In this document: in pieces, positions 59,344 to 64,000 of the stretch
Layout: every line of letters begins with the position of its first letter
How positions within the stretch are numbered: the first letter of the stretch is position 1
From: [Pantoea] beijingensis
Lineage (GTDB): Bacteria > Pseudomonadota > Gammaproteobacteria > Enterobacterales > Enterobacteriaceae
Assembly: GCF_022647505.1 (NCBI RefSeq)
Contig: NZ_CP071409.1
Span: forward strand, 3,596,001 to 3,660,000
DNA length: 64,000 bases
Direction of reading: 5' to 3'
Notes under the pieces: model-generated
The model's input: only the letters and a program-made list of their open reading frames with translations
Told to the model about the DNA's origin: nothing
The model's database searches: none
Program-made: the position numbers and the translations under genes

Positions 59344-59892
59344 ATGTCTGCTATACGGGGTGAACAAATGAATCGACAAGACGTGGTTCTGGGGATCGTG
59401 GTCGCGATTGTGGGTGCTATCGCCTTCGTACTCGCTTGCCAAATGCCTTTTTATGCGAACCAAATCCCTGGTCCCGGTTTTTTACCCCGGATTGTCTCTG
59501 GGGGGCTATTTCTGCTGGGTGGAATACTTGCTTTCCAGGGATATCGTCCGGGCGGACCAGAAGTAAGGGCAATTGGCTCAGTCCCCCCCGTGGAGCACGT
59601 TACGCACGGGAAACCGGGGCCAAAAGAGCCAAACGCCCCTTATATTCCCAGACGGACCATTGCGGTTTTTGCCGGCTATATTGTTGCGGTGCCATTACTC
59701 CCTGTTGTCGGTTTCGTCGTTACCGGCATGTTGCTGATGGCGTGGCTGCTTATTGTTGTTGAAAAACGCCGCGGCATTACCTCTTTTATCGCACTGCTGA
59801 TCATTCCTGTGGCTATCTATTTCCTCTTCGTCCGGCTACTCGGTATCGCGCTACCTGTGGGGATGCTGCATCTGGGGATCCTCGGTATCTGA
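59344..59892 (+). CDS. tctB: Tripartite tricarboxylate transporter small subunit TctB
   Basis: An inner-membrane protein of 182 residues from the ATG at 59344 (GGAG just upstream). Four hydrophobic segments are seen: VVLGIVVAIVGAIAFVLAC, FLPRIVSGGLFLLGGILAFQ, TIAVFAGYIVAVPLLPVVGF and FIALLIIPVAIYFLFVRLLG. This is the TctB layout. It starts the tctBAC-prpD operon. Confidence 0.88.
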   Translation: MSAIRGEQMNRQDVVLGIVVAIVGAIAFVLACQMPFYANQIPGPGFLPRIVSGGLFLLGGILAFQGYRPGGPEVRAIGSVPPVEHVTHGKPGPKEPNAPYIPRRTIAVFAGYIVAVPLLPVVGFVVTGMLLMAWLLIVVEKRRGITSFIALLIIPVAIYFLFVRLLGIALPVGMLHLGILGI

Positions 59893-59922
59893 CGTCAAAA
59901 CTAATAAAGAGAGAAACTCACC

Positions 59923-61434
59923 ATGTCTGTACTTTACAACCTGATGGAAGGTTTTGAGGGGGCCTTAACCCTGACAAACCTGATGTGGATAGTCGCGGGG
60001 GCGATGCTCGGTACGCTGATTGGTATTTTGCCCGGTCTGGGGAACCCAGCTGCAACCCTGGCTATCCTGCTTCCACTCACTCTACGACTGCCTCCCGCTA
60101 CCGGATTGATCATGATGGCCGGGATTTATCATGGCGCAAAATTCGCCGGGGCAACGACTGCGATTTTGCTCAATATTCCCACGGAAACATCGTCGGTGGT
60201 GCTGTGTTATGACGGCCATGAGCTGGCTAAGCAAGGACGCGCCGGTGCCGCTATGGGAATGTCGGCAATTTCCGGCTTTATTGCCAGTACCATCGGCGTT
60301 ATCGGTCTGACTTTTGCCGCGCCGCTGGCCGCCAAAATCGCCATTGATTTTGGCCCTCCAGAATTTGCCATGTTAATGGTGTTTGGTCTGTTACTGGTCG
60401 TATCAATGGCCGGGAAATCTCCCGTTAAGGGGCTGATCTCCATGCTGACCGGCCTGCTGGTTGCCAGCGTCGGTGTCGATATCTTCACCGGTGGCGAGCG
60501 CTTTACCTTCGGCAGCATCAACTTATATGACGGGATCGAATTCCTGATCCTGACACTTGGCCTGTTCGCCATTAGTGAAGTGTTGATCAACACCGGCAAA
60601 AATATGAAGCAAAGCAAACCGTTGGATACACCGAAGCGGTTTCGCGATTACCTGCCAACACGAGATGATTTCAAACGTTCACGGTTAGCCATTCTGCTCG
60701 GTTCGATCGTCGGTTTCTTTATCGGGGCGTTGCCCGGTGGCGGTTCGACCATCGCCTCGTTCGTTTCTTACGCACTGGTAAAAAATACCTCTAAAGAGCC
60801 TGAGCGCTTTGGACACGGGGCCATCGAAGGCGTTGCTGGTCCTGAAGCAGCCAATAACTCCGAATCTGGCGGCACAATGATCCCGCTGCTCAGTCTGGGC
60901 TTACCGGGTAGTGCCAGTACGACCGTGATGTTGGCCGCTCTGTTGCTGTATGGCATCCAGCCAGGCCCACTGCTGTTCACCAGCCACCCGGAAATCGTCT
61001 GGCCGGTCATTGCCAGTCTTTATCTGGGAACCATTGTTCTATTGGTTCTGAATCTGCCAATGATCCCAGTATGGGTACAAATCCTTCGTATTCCTTATTG
61101 GCTGCTGTATCCGGTCATCATGATTCTGGCCGTTGTCGGCGCCTATAGCGTACGCAGTTCCATCTTCGATGTATGGCTGCTAATGGGATTCAGTGCATTT
61201 GGTTATATGTTTCGTCGACTGGGCATACCCGCGGCACCGATGCTAATGGCATTTGTGCTTGGCCCGGAAGCCGAAAGCTCTATCCGTCAGTCGTTAATGC
61301 TGTCCAACAACCGAATTTCTATTTTTATTGAACGCCCGATCTCTGGCGGCATTCTGGTGGCCATCATTCTGTTGATTGCCTTTGCGGTTTATAGCCGTAC
61401 CAAACACCGCCGCAAGGCGATGGCAGCCAGTTAA
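59923..61434 (+). CDS. tctA: Tripartite tricarboxylate transporter large subunit TctA
   Basis: The main permease, 503 residues with about 12 helices. The family signature IGILPGLGNPAATLAILLP is near residues 31-49, with FIGALPGGGSTIASFVSYAL and the GVAGPEAANNSESGG loop later. It carries a carboxylate across the inner membrane with ions, using the binding protein encoded next. Confidence 0.93.
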   Translation: MSVLYNLMEGFEGALTLTNLMWIVAGAMLGTLIGILPGLGNPAATLAILLPLTLRLPPATGLIMMAGIYHGAKFAGATTAILLNIPTETSSVVLCYDGHELAKQGRAGAAMGMSAISGFIASTIGVIGLTFAAPLAAKIAIDFGPPEFAMLMVFGLLLVVSMAGKSPVKGLISMLTGLLVASVGVDIFTGGERFTFGSINLYDGIEFLILTLGLFAISEVLINTGKNMKQSKPLDTPKRFRDYLPTRDDFKRSRLAILLGSIVGFFIGALPGGGSTIASFVSYALVKNTSKEPERFGHGAIEGVAGPEAANNSESGGTMIPLLSLGLPGSASTTVMLAALLLYGIQPGPLLFTSHPEIVWPVIASLYLGTIVLLVLNLPMIPVWVQILRIPYWLLYPVIMILAVVGAYSVRSSIFDVWLLMGFSAFGYMFRRLGIPAAPMLMAFVLGPEAESSIRQSLMLSNNRISIFIERPISGGILVAIILLIAFAVYSRTKHRRKAMAAS

Positions 61435-61484
61435 ACGATAAATACTTAGCCGGCCCCATAGAGGAGAACCGGCATACGGGAGCA

Positions 61485-62486
61485 ATGATGAAAACCAAAA
61501 AGTTGTCACGTCTGGCATGGCTTGCCGCCATGACCCTATTTTCCCTGTCGCTGACGGCCTGCGATAAAAAGGAAAATGCTAACGTTCCTGATAATGTTCA
61601 GGTCGTGGTTGATACCGGGCCTGGAGGCGGTAGTGATATCTTCGCACGTCAGGTACTGAAAATCGCTCAGCAGACCCATATCCTTACCGGAAACTGGCCA
61701 GTACTCTCCAAACCACAAGGTGGCGGTTTGGCAGCCATGAATTTCCTGGCGGAGCGCCCTGGCGATCCTAATTATATTTCCGCGTTCACCTCCAAATGGG
61801 TGTCCACTGGCCTGACGGCTGATAATAAGGAAGCGGCTACGGTCGATAAACTCACCGTTATCGCCATGATCGCCGATGAGCAGCAGGTGGTCGCCGTCTC
61901 AGCGAAATCGCCTTACAAGAATTTTGCAGATTTTATCGCCGATGCAAAACAACATCCGGGACAGCTGGTACAGGTTGGGGGGGCTTTTCAGTCCGTCGAT
62001 AACCTGGCCTCACTGCAAATCCAGAAAAATACCGGAACCAGCTGGAAATACCTCTCTTTTGCTGATGCCGGGCCGCGCGTTACCGCGCTGCTACGCGGTG
62101 ATGCGCAGGTCATGATCGGTGCGCAAAACGACTTTTCCGAGCAGGTTGCAGCGGGCCAGTTGAGGATCATCGGCGTGCTCAGTAACGCCCGTAATAAACA
62201 ATTCTCAGATGTTCCCACACTGCTGGAACAAGGGATCCCGATGGAGGGTATTCCTGAAGAATTGCAGTTCCGCGGCATCGCCGCACCTCCAGGCATCAGC
62301 CCTGAAGCCGTTGCCTGGTATCAGAATATTTTCAGCAAGCTGGTAAAAACCCCGGAATGGCAGAAATACATGGAAGAAGAAGGCAGTAAAACGCAATACG
62401 TTACCGGCGATGAGCTGAAGCAAAAGATGTCTGAATACACAAGTGATATTACAAAACTGGTCACATTGCTGAAGGAAAAACACTAA
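61485..62486 (+). CDS. tctC: TctC/Bug-type binding protein with lipoprotein signal
   Basis: A solute-binding protein of 333 residues. The signal ends in LSLTACDKKE, a good lipobox with Cys about residue 26, whereas most TctC proteins are free periplasmic proteins. The mature part has the family's VVDTGPGGGSDIFARQ loop, LVQVGGAFQSVDNLAS and FRGIAAPPGISPEAVAWY. A second in-frame ATG one codon later is equally possible as the start. It should bind a di- or tricarboxylate. Confidence 0.9.
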   Translation: MMKTKKLSRLAWLAAMTLFSLSLTACDKKENANVPDNVQVVVDTGPGGGSDIFARQVLKIAQQTHILTGNWPVLSKPQGGGLAAMNFLAERPGDPNYISAFTSKWVSTGLTADNKEAATVDKLTVIAMIADEQQVVAVSAKSPYKNFADFIADAKQHPGQLVQVGGAFQSVDNLASLQIQKNTGTSWKYLSFADAGPRVTALLRGDAQVMIGAQNDFSEQVAAGQLRIIGVLSNARNKQFSDVPTLLEQGIPMEGIPEELQFRGIAAPPGISPEAVAWYQNIFSKLVKTPEWQKYMEEEGSKTQYVTGDELKQKMSEYTSDITKLVTLLKEKH

Positions 62487-62487
62487 C

Positions 62488-63876
62488 ATGACTGAGCTCA
62501 CGTCCGAGATTACACAAACGAGTCAACTGGGTCATTTTGCATCATCACTCTCTTGGGAAAATTTACCCCCGGAGGTGATCCATTATGCTAAACGGGCCTT
62601 AGTAGACTGGAGCGCAGCTGCGCTGGCAGGTGCCAGCCAGCCGGGGGCACTAAAAGTTCAGCAAGTGCTTGCGGGCCTGGGGCAAGACGGTGTCGCCTCT
62701 ATTGTCGGCACGCCACTGACGACCTCCGCGCCTTATGCCGCACTGGGCAACGCGTACGCTTCGCATTTGCTGGATTACGATGATGTTTTTAACCCCATCG
62801 AAACAACCATTCATCTCAGTTCCTGCTTGTGGCCAGCGATCCTGGCCATCGGCCAGCTACGCCATTTGAGTGGACAAGATGTACTCACCGCATATGTCGC
62901 CGGTTTTGAAACCGGAGCACGCGTGGCGAGGGCCGCCGGCCCAAGCCATTACCAAAGTGCCTGGCACGTAACCGGAACCATGGGACACGTAGCGGCGGCA
63001 GCGGCGGCGGCAAATGCGTTAAAACTATCCACAGAAGCGGCAACTCATGCCCTGGGTTGCAGCGCGACCCAGGCCGCAGGTATTCGTGAAGTTTATGGAA
63101 GTGATACCAAAGCACTGCATCCGGCTAAAGCAGCAATGGATGGGGTACTTTCCGCGCTGCTGGCCGAGGCGGGCTTTACGTCTACCGATACCGCAATTGA
63201 AGGTCAGCGAGGTTTGCTCCGTGCCGTTAGCCTTGATCCCAATATGGCGCTGCTCACCGAAGGATTAAATACGCTGTGGCACCTGCCTGAAAACGGTAAC
63301 AAACTTTATCCTACCGCCTCACTCACGCATGCAGCCATTGAAGCGGCTACCGCCGCAGCCGAAGATATGGGTAAAGGACGCGATGTCATACGCATCGACA
63401 TTCGTCTGCATCCTTTCTCGGCTGCCGTTACTGCGTTAGCCCATCCCCTAACCGGATCGGAAGCCAGATTTAGCACGCCATACTGTATTGCGGTTGCATT
63501 AACGCGTCATGGATTAGGATTAGGGGATTTTGGTGACGAGACCATCAACGATCCTGAAGTAACACGCCTCTGCTCGTTGGTGAATATCATCTCGGACGCG
63601 AACATGGACAAACGTGGCTGTCAGTTAACGCTGCATTGGGCGGATGGCACGCTCTCTAACTATCATGTGGAACGCAACCAGGGAACCGCGGCAATGCCGC
63701 TTACCGACAATAAATTAACCCATAAATTGCTGGACGCTATTGGACCAGTAATGGATCAGCAGCAGGCAATGGCCTTGATTGAACAGTGCTGGACGCTGGA
63801 ACAAGTGAACGATATTAATTCCCTGGTACAGAAACTGTCTGGCGTCCGTAACGCGGCTACAGCCACTGCAGTTTAA
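62488..63876 (+). CDS. MmgE/PrpD family protein
   Basis: An enzyme-type protein of 462 residues with a helical N-terminal domain (YAKRALVDWSAAALAGASQP, HLLDYDDVFNPIETTIHLSS) and a second domain with LYPTASLTHAAIEAA. The family includes 2-methylcitrate dehydratase, cis-aconitate decarboxylase and iminodisuccinate epimerase, all acting on small polycarboxylates. It starts one base after the tctC stop, so it most likely acts on the imported acid. No other propionate (prp) genes are visible. Confidence 0.88.
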   Translation: MTELTSEITQTSQLGHFASSLSWENLPPEVIHYAKRALVDWSAAALAGASQPGALKVQQVLAGLGQDGVASIVGTPLTTSAPYAALGNAYASHLLDYDDVFNPIETTIHLSSCLWPAILAIGQLRHLSGQDVLTAYVAGFETGARVARAAGPSHYQSAWHVTGTMGHVAAAAAAANALKLSTEAATHALGCSATQAAGIREVYGSDTKALHPAKAAMDGVLSALLAEAGFTSTDTAIEGQRGLLRAVSLDPNMALLTEGLNTLWHLPENGNKLYPTASLTHAAIEAATAAAEDMGKGRDVIRIDIRLHPFSAAVTALAHPLTGSEARFSTPYCIAVALTRHGLGLGDFGDETINDPEVTRLCSLVNIISDANMDKRGCQLTLHWADGTLSNYHVERNQGTAAMPLTDNKLTHKLLDAIGPVMDQQQAMALIEQCWTLEQVNDINSLVQKLSGVRNAATATAV

Positions 63877-63946
63877 TCAACAGGATAACCCCAGTAATCA
63901 TCAACACCCGGCCCCACGCCGGGGAATGACCACATCACAGGGGAAT

Positions 63947-63977
63947 AAACGGGCAGGCAACCTGACCCGTTTTTTAC
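63947..63977 (+). terminator. Intrinsic terminator after the prpD-like gene
   Basis: AAACGGGCAGG pairs with CCTGACCCGTTT around a CAA loop, followed by a T-run. It ends the tctBAC-prpD transcript about 75 bases past the stop. Confidence 0.75.
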
Positions 63978-64000
63978 TTTCCATCAAGCGAATATAATTA

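Overview
The window looks like an enterobacterial chromosome of the Klebsiella/Raoultella/Enterobacter/Citrobacter type. The evidence is the protein style of the metabolic genes, a 3' end of an enterobacterial tRNA-Phe gene, and IS3- and IS903-type elements. Most of it is accessory DNA. No tRNA gene body, rRNA, CRISPR array or integrase was seen.

Region 1 (1-11.9 kb) is an amino-sugar catabolic cluster. An ABC sugar importer (ATPase, two permeases, binding protein) and a Gfo/Idh/MocA dehydrogenase read leftward. A NanE-type epimerase and a ROK kinase (NanK type) diverge from them, followed by a GntR and an RpiR regulator, a PTS EIICB permease and a second NanE. Together they would bring in N-acetylmannosamine-like sugars by two routes and deliver GlcNAc-6-P to core metabolism. 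CTGGTAT repeats are candidate GntR operators, and TAATTTTCACCA repeats are candidate RpiR operators.

Region 2 (12.2-31.2 kb) is the conjugation core of an integrative and conjugative element. It holds an AlpA-type regulator, a DUF2857-like protein, a complete virB1-virB11 set (virB3 and virB4 fused, virB7 small, an exclusion lipoprotein between virB5 and virB6), Cag12-like and TrbM-like proteins, a palindrome-rich candidate oriT, the coupling protein MobB and a MOBC-type relaxase. A ccdAB toxin-antitoxin pair and an ArdC-type antirestriction protein follow. The layout resembles the ICEKp/ICEEc1/HAI2 group.

Region 3 (31.7-40.7 kb) is a defence island. A very AT-rich Hachiman pair (hamA-hamB) has an unrecognised convergent gene at its 3' side. 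A higher-GC Gabija-like pair (OLD nuclease plus UvrD helicase) comes next, with a broken GNAT gene between the two. A 16-bp copy of the tRNA-Phe 3' end at 41658-41673 marks the probable right attachment site.

Region 4 (42.1-64 kb) lies beyond that site. It has a PAAR-domain toxin and its immunity protein, nested IS3-type elements, and a redox cluster (NIPSNAP, two aldo/keto reductases, SRPBCC, SDR, DUF6506, flavin reductase). An IS903-like relic truncates a broken Gfo/Idh/MocA gene. The last block holds an M20 amidohydrolase, a TRIC-type channel, a split chromate transporter, a VOC protein, an IclR regulator, a tripartite tricarboxylate transporter (tctBAC) and an MmgE/PrpD protein. That last block looks like an inducible pathway for an unknown carboxylate.
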